Assembly: GCF_029952525.1 (NCBI RefSeq)
Contig: NZ_JASAOF010000008.1
Coordinates: 1-64,000 of the forward strand
DNA from: Saccharopolyspora ipomoeae
GTDB lineage: Bacteria; Actinomycetota; Actinomycetes; Mycobacteriales; Pseudonocardiaceae
Direction: 5' to 3'
DNA length: 64,000 bases
Below the pieces are notes generated by a model. It saw nothing but the letters and a program-made list of their open reading frames with translations, made no database searches and had not been told where the DNA came from. The translations under genes were made by a program, and so were the position numbers. This document shows positions 7,271-16,301 of the stretch, piece by piece (positions within the stretch are counted from its first letter, which is position 1; each line of letters starts with the position of its first letter).

Positions 7271-8770
7271 TCAGGCGTCCGGATCGAGGCGCAGCGCGAG
7301 GTAGAAGTCCACGCGCACGGCGAAGTCGGAGAGATCGCGTCCGGTGAGCTCCTCCACCCGCTGGACGCGGTAGCGCAGCGTGTTGACGTGCACGTGCAGC
7401 AGTTGCGCGCAGCGCGACCAGGAACCGTTGTTGTCCAGGAACACCCGCAGCGTGCGGACGAGTTCGGAGCCGTGCGCGGCGTCGTAGGCGAACACGTCGG
7501 CGAGCAGCCGCTGCCGGTAGGAGCGCCGCAGCTCGTCGGGTGCGGAGGCCAGCAGCACCTCGTGCGAGGCGAGTTCGGCCGCGGCGGCGACCTCGGCCCG
7601 GCCCCGCCGCTGCTCGGCGAGCCTGCGGGCGTAGGCGGCCTCGTCGAGGGCGCCGCGCAGGGCGGTGGCGGCGGTGGTGTCGCTGATGCCCATCGCGAGG
7701 CGCCGCTCGCCGAGCCCGGCTTCGGTCTCGGCGACGATGCGCCGGAGCTGCCGGTCCAGGTCTGCGAGGTGGTCGGGGTCGTCGACGAACAGCGCGGCGG
7801 CGCCGTCGCCGAGCGGGGCGGTGACCGAGGCCATGCCGGTGGCGGCGGCGATCTCGCGGAGCAGCGTCGTGGACTCGCCGGGATCGCCGACGCCGAGCGT
7901 CACCGCGCGCAGCGGCTCGTCGGCGGGCAGCCCGGCGGTCTCCAGGCGGGCGGCGACCTCGGCGGGTGAGGAGGTGCCCTCCAGCAGTCTGCGCAGGGCG
8001 GCTTCGACGGAGCGGCCGGCGATGCGGCGGGCCTCGTCGACCCGGGCGCGCACCAGGGAGATCACGGTGCCCAGGTCGGTGGCGACGGCTTCGCGGTGCT
8101 CGTCCCACTCGACGAGGTCGCCGCTGACCAGTGCGAACCACTGGGCGGCTGCGGGTTCGGCGCCGGATTCGACCGGCCACAGCACGTGCGGGTCGCCGGC
8201 GCGCCAGGTGCGCGGCAGGCGGCCCCGGGCGAACTCGGCGAGCGCGCCCGCGCGGGTCTCCTCGGGCAGGTCGGCGGTGCCGCCGACGACCCATCCCGCG
8301 CCGGACAGGACCCAGCAGTCGGCGCCGAGGTCGTCGGCGGCCATCCGCAGCACCCGGTCGAGGTCTGCGCCCGCGGCGACGGCGGAGATGAGCTCGCGGC
8401 GGGGCGCGGAGCGCCACTGGATCCGCTCGGCCAGCGCGTTGAAGCTCACCGAGATCGGCACCTCGAACGCGGGCAACCCGTGCTCGCGGCAGGCCGCGAC
8501 CAGGTCCGGCGGCGCGTGCCCGAGGCGCGCCGTCCCGGCCGCGAGCCCGGCGACGCCTGCGTCGACCAGCGCCCGCACGAACCGATCGGAGTCCTCCGGC
8601 CCGGAGTGCCACACGAGCCCGCTCAGCACCAGCTCGCCGCCGGTCAGGTACCGCCGGGGATCGATCAGATCGGTGATGTACACGCCCCGGACGACCCGCT
8701 CCAACCCCCCGGCGTCGCTGAGCAGCACCAACCCGAGCTCGTCGTCCTCCAACAGGTCCCTGAGCCGCAC
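7271..8770 (-). CDS. PucR family transcriptional regulator
   Basis: 499 aa, typical of the family. The N-terminal PucR sensor domain covers about residues 1-130 (LRDLLEDDELGLVLLSDAGG, ITDLIDPRRYLTGGELVLSG), a GGDEF-like middle region follows, and the C terminus has the HTH_30 helix-turn-helix (DNNGSWSRCAQLLHVHVNTLRYR). In Bacillus PucR controls purine catabolism. Here the gene is divergent from a xanthine dehydrogenase/deaminase/permease module, which makes control of that module the natural guess. The GTG at 8770 with CGGAGGG just upstream is preferred over the open frame reaching 8929. An inverted repeat at 8924-8939 is a candidate operator. Confidence 0.93.
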   Translation of the reverse strand: MRLRDLLEDDELGLVLLSDAGGLERVVRGVYITDLIDPRRYLTGGELVLSGLVWHSGPEDSDRFVRALVDAGVAGLAAGTARLGHAPPDLVAACREHGLPAFEVPISVSFNALAERIQWRSAPRRELISAVAAGADLDRVLRMAADDLGADCWVLSGAGWVVGGTADLPEETRAGALAEFARGRLPRTWRAGDPHVLWPVESGAEPAAAQWFALVSGDLVEWDEHREAVATDLGTVISLVRARVDEARRIAGRSVEAALRRLLEGTSSPAEVAARLETAGLPADEPLRAVTLGVGDPGESTTLLREIAAATGMASVTAPLGDGAAALFVDDPDHLADLDRQLRRIVAETEAGLGERRLAMGISDTTAATALRGALDEAAYARRLAEQRRGRAEVAAAAELASHEVLLASAPDELRRSYRQRLLADVFAYDAAHGSELVRTLRVFLDNNGSWSRCAQLLHVHVNTLRYRVQRVEELTGRDLSDFAVRVDFYLALRLDPDA

Positions 8771-9095
8771 GCGCCCTCCGTCCCTCACCCGCCCGGCACG
8801 CCCCACCGGTCGAAAACCCCGATCTTCGTCGCGCGAGTGCGGCGGTTCTCGACACGTGGCGCGGGTGCGCGTGCTCGGGGTGGGCGGTGAGCACGACGGG
8901 CGGGTTTCGTGGTTTGTAGGAACATACAACCGGGGGCGGTCGTGGGCGAACCTTTTTCGGGGTTTCGCCCGCTAGCCAGGGGCTGCTCGACGAATGTGTA
9001 CTGGGCCACATCACCAACGAGGGCCGCATGGGAGCGACGGGCTCACCCCGAGCAGGCCAGATCAGAACCAGGCGCCGGTCGAGAAGGAGTACGTC
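8771..9095. promoter_or_regulatory. divergent promoter region pucR / purine operon
   Basis: 325 bp with no gene. It contains a perfect inverted repeat TTGTA-N6-TACAA (8924-8928 and 8935-8939) in an otherwise G/C-rich region, positioned between the two transcription units. This is a candidate binding site for the PucR protein; no motif for this actinobacterial subgroup is known to me, so the assignment rests on position and symmetry. Confidence 0.5.
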
Positions 9096-9959
9096 GTGGA
9101 ATTCCTCCGCCCCGCCACGTGGCGGGAAGCGCTCGAGGCCAAGGCCGCGCATCCGGGCGCGGTCCCGATCGCGGGCGGCACCGACGTGATGGTCGAGCTG
9201 AACTTCGACCGGCACCGGCCCGAGGTCCTCATCGACCTCACCACCGTGCCCGAGCTCGCCGAGTGGGCGCCGGACGGAGACGTGCTGCGCATCGGCGCGG
9301 GCGTCCCCTACGCACGCCTCATCGAGGAGCTGGGCACCCGAGTACCCGGTCTGGCGATGGCCGGCCGGACCGTGGGGTCCCCGCAGATCCGCAACCGCGG
9401 CACCGTCGGGGGCAACCTCGGCTCGGCCTCACCTGCCGGAGACGCCCACCCACCGCTGCTGGCGGCCGGGGCGGGCGTCGAGGTCGAGTCCGTGCGCGGA
9501 TCGCGGGTGATCCCCGCTCACGAGTTCTTCACGGGCCCCAAGCGCAACGCCCTCGCCGACGACGAGCTGATAGCGGCGACCCGCATCGCGCCGGCGCCGG
9601 GCCCGCAGCAGTTCTCCAAGGTCGGCACCCGCAACGCGATGGTCATCGCGGTGTGCACCTTCGCCGTCTCGCTGAACCCCGCCGCCGGGACCGTCGGCAC
9701 CGGCATCGGCTCGGCCGGCCCCACCCCGCTGCGGGCGCGGGAGGCCGAGGACTTCCTGGCCGCCGAGCTCGACTGGGACGGGCCGCTGGACGACGCGGTG
9801 GCCCGCCGCTTCGGCGACCTCGTCGCGCAGGCCGCGTCCCCGATCGACGACGTGCGCGGCACCGCCGACTACCGCAGGCACGCCTTGGGCGTGCTGGCCC
9901 GCCGGACCCTGAACTGGGCCTGGCACGAGCACCGTTCCGGGAGGCAGGAATGCGCCTGA
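9096..9959 (+). CDS. xanthine dehydrogenase FAD-binding subunit
   Basis: 287 aa. It is the medium (FAD) subunit of a molybdenum hydroxylase and passes electrons from the iron-sulfur subunit to NAD or another acceptor. It has the family's FAD motifs: AGGTD at residues 26-30 and TVGGNLGSASPAGD at 103-116. Start: GTG at 9096, six bases after GGAG in GAAGGAGT. First gene of a tightly packed operon; its end overlaps the next gene by 10 bp. The purine context (guanine and 8-oxoguanine deaminases, permease, PucR) favours xanthine/hypoxanthine over an aldehyde or CO substrate. Confidence 0.92.
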   Translation: MEFLRPATWREALEAKAAHPGAVPIAGGTDVMVELNFDRHRPEVLIDLTTVPELAEWAPDGDVLRIGAGVPYARLIEELGTRVPGLAMAGRTVGSPQIRNRGTVGGNLGSASPAGDAHPPLLAAGAGVEVESVRGSRVIPAHEFFTGPKRNALADDELIAATRIAPAPGPQQFSKVGTRNAMVIAVCTFAVSLNPAAGTVGTGIGSAGPTPLRAREAEDFLAAELDWDGPLDDAVARRFGDLVAQAASPIDDVRGTADYRRHALGVLARRTLNWAWHEHRSGRQECA

Positions 9960-10420
9960 AGTTCACCGTCAACGGGCGCCGGCAGGAGGCCGACGACGTC
10001 TGGGAGGGCGAGTCCCTGCTGTACGTGCTGCGCGAGCGGCTCGGCCTGCCGGGCTCGAAGAACGCCTGCGAGCAGGGCGAATGCGGGTCGTGCACGGTCT
10101 ACCTGGACGGCGTCCCCGCCTGCTCCTGCCTGGTCGCGGCCGGTCAGGCCGAGGGCCGCGAGGTGCGGACCGTGGAGGGCCTCGCCGACGACGAGCAGCT
10201 GGACCCGGTCCAGCAGGCGTTCGTCGAGACCGGCGCCGTGCAGTGCGGTTTCTGCACCCCGGGACTGCTGGTGCAGACCCACGACCTGCTGGAGCGCACC
10301 CCGCAGCCCTCGGACGCCGAGATCCGCGAGTCCCTGGCCGGGAACCTGTGCCGCTGCACGGGTTACGAGAAGATCATGGACGCGGTCCGGCTCGCCGCCG
10401 CGCGGAGGAGCGATGGCTGA
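9950..10420 (+). CDS. xanthine dehydrogenase iron-sulfur subunit
   Basis: 156 aa. It carries the two [2Fe-2S] clusters that link the molybdenum and FAD centres. The plant-type cluster ligands are Cys40, Cys45, Cys48 and Cys60 (NACEQGECGSC...C), the second set is Cys99, Cys102, Cys134 and Cys136 (QCGFC...LCRC). ATG at 9950 with AGGCAGGA before it. It overlaps the FAD gene by 10 bp and the following amidohydrolase by 8 bp, which points to translational coupling. No Tat signal, so the complex is cytoplasmic. Confidence 0.94.
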   Translation: MRLKFTVNGRRQEADDVWEGESLLYVLRERLGLPGSKNACEQGECGSCTVYLDGVPACSCLVAAGQAEGREVRTVEGLADDEQLDPVQQAFVETGAVQCGFCTPGLLVQTHDLLERTPQPSDAEIRESLAGNLCRCTGYEKIMDAVRLAAARRSDG

Positions 10421-11753
10421 GCGGATCGTCGTCGAGGGCGGATCGGTCGTGGCGGTCGACGACGCCGGGACCGAGCACGCCGAGGGCCACGTGGTCGTCG
10501 AGGGCGACCGGATCGTCTCGGTGGGGCCGGGATCGGCTCCGCCGCAGGACGTCCCGGTGCGCCGGATCGACGCCACCGGCTGCCTGGTCACCCCGGGTCT
10601 GATCAACACCCACCACCACCTCTACCAGTGGGCCACGCGCGGCTACGCCGCCGACTCGACGCTGTTCGAGTGGCTCACCGAGCTCTACCCGGTGTGGGCG
10701 CGGATGGACGCCGAGAGCGTCCACGCCGCCGCCTCCGCCGGACTCGCGCAGCTGGCCCGCTCGGGCTGCACCACCGCCGCCGACCACCACTACGTGTTCC
10801 CGCGCGAGGGCGGTGACGTGTTCGGGGCGGTGGTCACCGCCGCCGAGCGGATCGGGCTGCGGCTGCACGCCGTGCGCGGCTCGATGGACCGCGGCTGCTC
10901 CCAGGGCGGTCTGCCACCGGACTCGGTGGTCGAGGACCGGGACGCGGCGCTGGCCGCGACGCAGCGGGCCATCGACGACTTCCACGACCCCGCGCCGGGC
11001 GCCCGCGTCCGGGTCGCGGTGGGGCCGTGCTCGCCGTTCTCGGTGAGCACCGAGCTGATGCGCGAAGCCGCGGAACTGGCCCGCCGCAACGGGGTTCGAC
11101 TGCACACCCACCTCGCCGAGACCACCGACGAGGAGGAGCAGTGCCGCGCCGAGTTCGGCCGCACGCCGGTGGAGTACGCCGAGGACGTGGGCTGGCTGGG
11201 GCCGGACGTGTGGCTCGCGCACGCCGTTCACCTGTCCTCCGCGGCGATCCGCAGGTTGTCCGCGACGGGCACCGGTGCCGCGCACTGCCCGAGCTCCAAC
11301 GGCAGGCTCGGCGCCGGGATCGCGCCGGTGCGGGGGCTGCTGGACGCCGGTGCCCCCGTCGGACTGGGGGTCGACGGGGTCGCCTCCAACGAGTCCGGCG
11401 GGCTGGGCGAGGAGATGCGCCAGGCGCTGCTGCTGGCCCGCGCGAACGGCGGACCCCGCGCGCTGTCGGTGCGCGAGGCGCTGTGGCTGGCCACCCGGGG
11501 TGGTGCGCGCTGCCTCGGCCGCGAGGACGAGATCGGGTCGCTGGAGCCGGGCAAGCTCGCCGACCTCGCCGTGTGGCGGCTCGGCGGGCTCGACCACACC
11601 GGCATCGCCGACCCGGTCGCCGCGCTGGTGCTGGGCCGGTTGCCGCAGGTGGAAACGCTGCTGTGCGGCGGGATCGAAGTCATCGAGCAGAACAACGTCG
11701 TCGAAGAGCTGGACCGGGCGAGCGCCCGGCTGCGCCTGGTGGAGGTGTCGTGA
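10413..11753 (+). CDS. amidohydrolase, probable 8-oxoguanine deaminase
   Basis: 446 aa, amidohydrolase superfamily (TrzN/SsnA/guanine deaminase branch). Metal ligands are visible: HxH in NTHHHLYQ (67-69), HTHLAET, LAHAVH and GVDGVASNE. Proteins of this branch placed inside xanthine dehydrogenase operons are usually assigned as 8-oxoguanine deaminases, giving urate from 8-oxoguanine. A separate guanine deaminase lies two genes downstream, which argues against plain guanine as the only substrate. ATG at 10413, overlapping the upstream stop by 8 bp; its own stop is 2 bp before the ATG of the molybdenum subunit. Guanine, atrazine-like or other aminated purine substrates remain possible. Confidence 0.82.
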   Translation: MAERIVVEGGSVVAVDDAGTEHAEGHVVVEGDRIVSVGPGSAPPQDVPVRRIDATGCLVTPGLINTHHHLYQWATRGYAADSTLFEWLTELYPVWARMDAESVHAAASAGLAQLARSGCTTAADHHYVFPREGGDVFGAVVTAAERIGLRLHAVRGSMDRGCSQGGLPPDSVVEDRDAALAATQRAIDDFHDPAPGARVRVAVGPCSPFSVSTELMREAAELARRNGVRLHTHLAETTDEEEQCRAEFGRTPVEYAEDVGWLGPDVWLAHAVHLSSAAIRRLSATGTGAAHCPSSNGRLGAGIAPVRGLLDAGAPVGLGVDGVASNESGGLGEEMRQALLLARANGGPRALSVREALWLATRGGARCLGREDEIGSLEPGKLADLAVWRLGGLDHTGIADPVAALVLGRLPQVETLLCGGIEVIEQNNVVEELDRASARLRLVEVS

Positions 11754-11755
11754 CC

Positions 11756-14107
11756 ATGACCGATCGACTTGGGACCGATCGACTTGGGACCGATCGACTC
11801 GGGACCGATCGACCGAGCGCTCAGGCACCCACGAGGACCCCGCAGCGGCTCGACGACGCCATCGACGGCGGCATCGGCGAGTCCCCGCTGCGCCCCGACG
11901 CGGGCCTGAAGGTGACCGGCGAGTTCGCCTACGCCTCGGACCTGTGGGCCGAGGACATGCTGTGGGGCGCGACGCTGCGCAGCCCGCACCCGCACGCCCG
12001 GATCCGCTCGATCGACATCGGTCCGGCGATGGCGATGGCGGGCGTGCACACCGTGCTCACCGCCGAGGACGTGCCGGGCGACAACATCTACGGCCTCAAG
12101 ACCGTCGACCAGCCGGTGCTGGCCTCCGACGTGGTGCGCTACGTCGGCGAGGCGGTGGCGCTGGTGGCCGCCGACCACCCGGAGACGGCGCGTCGGGCGC
12201 TGGAGCGCATCGTCGTCGACTACGAGGTGCTGGAACCGGTGCTCGACGCCGAGCGGGCCGCGCACGACCAGGACCTGCCGAAGCTCCACCCGGACGGCAA
12301 CGTGGTGCGCCACCAGCGGATCGTCAAGGGCGATCCGGACGCGACCGCCGAGGTCGTGGTCTCCGGCGTCTACACCGTGGGCATGCAGGACCAGGCGTTC
12401 CTCGGCCCGGAGTCGGGGCTGGCGATCCCCGCCGAGGACGGCGGCGTCGACCTCTACCTGGCCACCCAGGACCTGCACTCCGACCTCAAGCAGACCGCCC
12501 GCGCGCTGGGGCTGCCGCCGGAGAAGGTGCGGATGACGATGTCCGGTGTCGGCGGCGCGTTCGGCGGCCGCGAGGACCTGTCGATCCAGGTGCACGTGTG
12601 CATGCTCGCGATGCACGTCGGCAAGCCGGTGAAGATGTACTACAGCCGCGAGGAGTCGTTCTACGGCCACGTGCACCGGCACCCGGCGAAGATGTACTAC
12701 GAGCACGGCGCGACCCGCGACGGGAAGCTCGTCTACGTCAAGGCCGCCCAGTACTTCGACGGCGGCGCCTACGCGTCGAAAACGCCGGTGGTGGTGGGCA
12801 ACGCGACCACGCTGGGCGTCGGCCCGTACGTGGTGCCGAACGTCCGCATCGACGGCTGGGGCCTCTACACCAACAACCCGCCGTGCGGTGCGATGCGCGG
12901 GTTGGGCGCGGTGCAGCCGACCTTCGCCTACGAGTCGCAGATGGACAAGCTCGCCGCCGAGCTCGGCATCGACCCGGTGGAGCTGCGCGTGCGCAACGCG
13001 ATCTCCCAGGGCGAGACCATCCCGACCGGGCAGGTGGTGGACTCCCCCGCTCCGGTCGCCGAGCTGCTGGAACGCGTCCGCGCGCTGCCGATGCCCGCCG
13101 AGCGCGACACCACCGACATCCGCGAGCTGCCCGGCGGCGCGTCCAACACGACGCACGGCGAAGGCGTGGTGCGCGGCATCGGCTACGGGGTGACGATCAA
13201 GAACATCTGCTACTCCGAGGGCGCCGACGACTTCTCCACGGCGCGGGTGCGGTTGCAGCTCATCGGCGGCGAACCGGCCGCGATGGTGCACACCGCCGCC
13301 GCCGAGGTCGGCCAGGGCCTGGTGACCGTGCAGCAGCAGATCGCGCGCACCGAGCTGGGCGTGGAGCGGGTGACCATCCACCCCAACGACACCTCCGTCG
13401 GCCCGGCCGGTTCCAGTTCCGCCTCGCGCCAGACCTACGTCACCGGTGGTGCCGTGCGGGAGGCGTGCCAGGCGGTGCGGGAGGCGCTGTTCGCGCGGGT
13501 CACCGAGCGGTTCGGGACCACGGTGGGCCTGGCGCTGCAGGGCGGCAAGGTCGTTTCCGCCGAGGGCGTGGTCGCCGACCTCGCCGAGGTGCTGGGCGAC
13601 GACGTCATCGAGGAGACCCGCGAGTACCACCACCGGCAGACCTTCCCGATGGACGCCGACGGGCGCAGCGACGTGGTGCAGGTGCAGCACGCCTTCTCCG
13701 CGCACCGCGCCGTCGTCGACGTCGACACCGAGCTGGGGCTGGTCAAGGTCGTGCAGCTGGCCTGCGCGCAGGACGTCGGCAAGGCCGTCAACCCGGAGGC
13801 CGTGCTCGGCCAGATCCAGGGCGGTTCGGCGCAGGGGCTCGGGCTGGCGGTGATGGAGGAGATCCAGGTCCGCGACGGGAAGATCCGCAACCCCTCCTTC
13901 ACCGACTACCTGATCCCGACGATCCTCGACATGCCCCCGATGGAGATCGACGTCGTCGAGCGCGCCGACGACAACGCGCCCTACGGGGTTCGCGGTGTCG
14001 GCGAACCGCCGACGATCTCCACCACGCCGGCGGTCGTCGCGGCCATCCGCGCCGCCACCGGCAAGTTCCTCACCCACACCCCGGTCGCTCCCGGGCACAT
14101 CATCTGA
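11756..14107 (+). CDS. xanthine dehydrogenase molybdopterin-binding subunit
   Basis: 783 aa, the catalytic subunit. It hydroxylates hypoxanthine and xanthine to urate at the molybdenum centre. Aldehyde oxidase hammerhead domain at about residues 30-145 (DAGLKVTGEFAYASDL), then the molybdopterin domain with GVGGAFGGRED, AMRGLGAVQP and, near the end, GVRGVGEPP carrying the catalytic Glu. The first 20 residues are a fourfold TDRLG repeat with no counterpart in the family. The start could be GTG 11750 or ATG 11756; the GGAGG at 11741 sits better for 11756. It follows the amidohydrolase gene by 2 bp and precedes guanine deaminase by 29 bp. Confidence 0.93.
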   Translation: MTDRLGTDRLGTDRLGTDRPSAQAPTRTPQRLDDAIDGGIGESPLRPDAGLKVTGEFAYASDLWAEDMLWGATLRSPHPHARIRSIDIGPAMAMAGVHTVLTAEDVPGDNIYGLKTVDQPVLASDVVRYVGEAVALVAADHPETARRALERIVVDYEVLEPVLDAERAAHDQDLPKLHPDGNVVRHQRIVKGDPDATAEVVVSGVYTVGMQDQAFLGPESGLAIPAEDGGVDLYLATQDLHSDLKQTARALGLPPEKVRMTMSGVGGAFGGREDLSIQVHVCMLAMHVGKPVKMYYSREESFYGHVHRHPAKMYYEHGATRDGKLVYVKAAQYFDGGAYASKTPVVVGNATTLGVGPYVVPNVRIDGWGLYTNNPPCGAMRGLGAVQPTFAYESQMDKLAAELGIDPVELRVRNAISQGETIPTGQVVDSPAPVAELLERVRALPMPAERDTTDIRELPGGASNTTHGEGVVRGIGYGVTIKNICYSEGADDFSTARVRLQLIGGEPAAMVHTAAAEVGQGLVTVQQQIARTELGVERVTIHPNDTSVGPAGSSSASRQTYVTGGAVREACQAVREALFARVTERFGTTVGLALQGGKVVSAEGVVADLAEVLGDDVIEETREYHHRQTFPMDADGRSDVVQVQHAFSAHRAVVDVDTELGLVKVVQLACAQDVGKAVNPEAVLGQIQGGSAQGLGLAVMEEIQVRDGKIRNPSFTDYLIPTILDMPPMEIDVVERADDNAPYGVRGVGEPPTISTTPAVVAAIRAATGKFLTHTPVAPGHII
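11759..11814 (+). repeat. in-frame 15-bp tandem repeat
   Basis: ACCGATCGACTTGGG is repeated 3.7 times at the very start of the molybdenum subunit gene and encodes TDRLG four times (the last as TDRPS). Copies differ by single bases. The 15-bp unit keeps the frame whatever the copy number, so the N-terminal tail can lengthen or shorten by slippage. Confidence 0.9.
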
Positions 14108-14136
14108 GCGGCACCGAAAACCATTGGAGTGAAACG

Positions 14137-14622
14137 ATGTCCGTCGACGTGGCAACCCAGCAGGAGCAGTCCTGGATGGCCCGCGCGATCGAGCTGGCCA
14201 CCGCCAACGTGCACACCGGCGGCGGCCCGTTCGGCGCGGTGATCGTCCGCGACGGCGAGGTCGTGGCCACCGGCGCCAACCGCGTCACCCCCGACCTGGA
14301 TCCGACCGCGCACGCCGAGGTCGTCGCGATCCGCAACGCCTGCCGGGAGCTGGGCACGTTCTCGCTCGCGGGCTGCGTGCTGGTGACCTCGTGCGAGCCG
14401 TGCCCGATGTGCCTGGCCTCGGCGATGTGGGCCCGGGTCGACCGGGTCCTGTTCGCCGCCGACCGCGACGACGCGGCGGCCGCGGGCTTCGACGACCGCG
14501 CCTTCTACGACGCGATGGTCGACCCCGCCCAGAACCCGACCGCGGTCGTGCGGATCGACATCCACAACCGAAACGACGCCTTCGACGCCTGGAAGAACAA
14601 GACCGACCGCGTCGATTACTGA
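14137..14622 (+). CDS. guaD: guanine deaminase (CDA superfamily)
   Basis: 161 aa. A zinc deaminase of the cytidine deaminase fold that converts guanine to xanthine, as in Bacillus GuaD. Zinc site: HAEVVAIRNAC (His and catalytic Glu) and PCPMC (two Cys). The C terminus ends in a basic segment with DAWKNKTDRVDY, similar to GuaD tails, where the C terminus closes the active site of the partner subunit. ATG at 14137 after TTGGAG. It is the last deaminase of the purine operon, and its product is the substrate of the upstream dehydrogenase. A tRNA adenosine deaminase is less likely given the length and context. Confidence 0.9.
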   Translation: MSVDVATQQEQSWMARAIELATANVHTGGGPFGAVIVRDGEVVATGANRVTPDLDPTAHAEVVAIRNACRELGTFSLAGCVLVTSCEPCPMCLASAMWARVDRVLFAADRDDAAAAGFDDRAFYDAMVDPAQNPTAVVRIDIHNRNDAFDAWKNKTDRVDY

Positions 14623-14802
14623 AGAACGAGCGCACAACCCGCGCAATCCACGGCGATGACCGGGTCGCCACCTGAAACGAGCCGCTGACCAGCGGTTCCG
14701 TCACCAAACGCCCCGCACCTGGCTTTCGGCGAATTCTCGCCGGGCTCAACCCTGCCCGGAAAACCGACGTCCCGGGGGCGCCCACCGGCATGGGAGGACG
14801 CA

Positions 14803-16221
14803 ATGACCCAGCAAGTGACCACCAGACCCGACAGCGGTCTGGACCGCGTGTTCCGGATAACCGAGCGCGGTTCCACCTTCAGCCGCGAGCTGCGCGGCGG
14901 CCTGACCACCTTCGTCGCGATGGCCTACATCGTGATGCTCAACCCGCTGATCCTCGGTTCCGGGACCGACGCGACCGGGGCGAAGCTCTCCCCCGAGCAG
15001 CTCACCACCGCCACCGCCGCCACGGCGGGCGTGATGACCATCGTGATGGGCCTGGTCGGCAACGCCCCGCTGGCGCTGGCGACCGGTCTGGGCGTGAACG
15101 CGGTCGTGGCGTTCACCATCGCCCCCACCATGACCTGGGCCGAGGCGTTCGGGCTCGTGGTCCTCGAAGGCGTGGTGATCGTGGCGCTGGCGGTCAGCGG
15201 CGTCCGCGAGAAGATCATGAACGCCATCCCGGAGCCGCTCAAGATCGCGCTCACCGTCGGCATCGGCCTCTACATCGCGCTGATCGGCCTGGTCAGCGCC
15301 GGGTTCGTGACGCGGGTGCCGGACTCGCAGGAGACGACGGTGCCGGTGCAGATGGGCACCGACGGGCACCTGGCCGGAATCCCCATCGTGGTGTTCTGCG
15401 TGACGCTGCTGGTGATGATCGGGCTGATGGCCCGCCGCACGCCCGGGGCCATCCTGCTGGGCATCGTGACCGGGACCGTGCTGGCGCTCATCGCCAACGC
15501 CGCGCTGGACGTGGCGCCGGACGAGTGGGGAACCGTGGTTCCCGAGCTGCCCGCGAACCTGGTCGGCACCCCCGACTTCGGGCTGTTCGGCCAGGTGGAC
15601 CTGTTCGGCGGGTTCGCCGCGGCCGGTGGTGTGGCGGCGACGGTGTTCCTGTTCACGCTGGTGCTGTCCGGGTTCTTCGACGCGATGGGCACGATCACCA
15701 GCGTCTCCTCGCAGGCCGGGCTCGCCCAGGACGGCAAGGTGCAGGGCATGGGCCGCATCCTGGCCGTCGACGGCGTGGCCGCCGCGGCGGGCGGGTTCAC
15801 CGGCGCCGCCCCGAACACGGTGTTCCTGGAGTCGGCCGCGGGCGTCGCCGAAGGCGCCCGCACCGGCCTGGCCAGCGTGGTCACCGGTCTGCTGTTCTGC
15901 GTGACGCTGCTGATCACGCCGCTGGCCTCGATCGTCCCGGCCCAGGCCGCCGCCCCGGCCCTGGTGATCGTCGGCGGCCTGATGATGTCGCAGGTCAGGC
16001 TCATCCCCTGGAACGACCCGGACTACATCATCCCGGCGTTCCTCACCCTGGCGGTCATCCCCTACACCTACATGATCACCAACGGCATCGGCGCAGGTCT
16101 CATCGCCTTCGCGGTCATCAAGCTCGCCCGGGGCAAGGTCCGCGAGATCGGCTGGCTCGTCGGCTCCCTCGCCGTCGTCTTCGCCGTCTACTTCCTCGTC
16201 TCCGGCCTCACCGGGGTCTGA
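14803..16221 (+). CDS. purine permease, AzgA/PbuG type (NCS2)
   Basis: 472 aa with about 12-13 hydrophobic segments. It begins with the group's signature FRITERGSTFSRELRGGLT, followed by TFVAMAYIVMLNPLIL; this is the hypoxanthine/guanine/adenine branch (AzgA, PbuG) rather than the UraA/xanthine branch. TGLGVNAVVAF and SGFFDAMGTITSVSSQAGL are the conserved half-helix regions with the substrate-binding acidic residues. ATG at 14803 after GGGAGGACGC. It probably supplies purine bases to the dehydrogenase and deaminases upstream. The 180-bp gap before it may hold its own promoter; a long hairpin follows the stop. Confidence 0.92.
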   Translation: MTQQVTTRPDSGLDRVFRITERGSTFSRELRGGLTTFVAMAYIVMLNPLILGSGTDATGAKLSPEQLTTATAATAGVMTIVMGLVGNAPLALATGLGVNAVVAFTIAPTMTWAEAFGLVVLEGVVIVALAVSGVREKIMNAIPEPLKIALTVGIGLYIALIGLVSAGFVTRVPDSQETTVPVQMGTDGHLAGIPIVVFCVTLLVMIGLMARRTPGAILLGIVTGTVLALIANAALDVAPDEWGTVVPELPANLVGTPDFGLFGQVDLFGGFAAAGGVAATVFLFTLVLSGFFDAMGTITSVSSQAGLAQDGKVQGMGRILAVDGVAAAAGGFTGAAPNTVFLESAAGVAEGARTGLASVVTGLLFCVTLLITPLASIVPAQAAAPALVIVGGLMMSQVRLIPWNDPDYIIPAFLTLAVIPYTYMITNGIGAGLIAFAVIKLARGKVREIGWLVGSLAVVFAVYFLVSGLTGV

Positions 16222-16229
16222 TCCCTCCC

Positions 16230-16280
16230 CGCGTCGGAAACCCCGGTCCTCGTGCCGCGAGAACCGGGGTTTTCGACGCG
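16230..16280. terminator. long hairpin after the purine permease
   Basis: 18-bp arms (16230-16247 and 16263-16280) with a single G-T type mismatch; arm core AAACCCCGGT / ACCGGGGTTTT. A further CTCG/CGAG pair extends it inside. It lies 8 bp after the permease stop and 21 bp before the next ATG. Probably ends the purine operon, with mocA then needing read-through or its own start. Confidence 0.7.
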
Positions 16281-16301
16281 GGTACTACCGTCGGGGGCGT
16301 G

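Noticed and set aside
11228..14155. A 975-codon minus-strand frame across the xanthine dehydrogenase large subunit, and similar plus-strand frames here
   Set aside because: Shadow frames of a conserved gene; composition is His/Arg/Val repetitive and there is no ribosome site.
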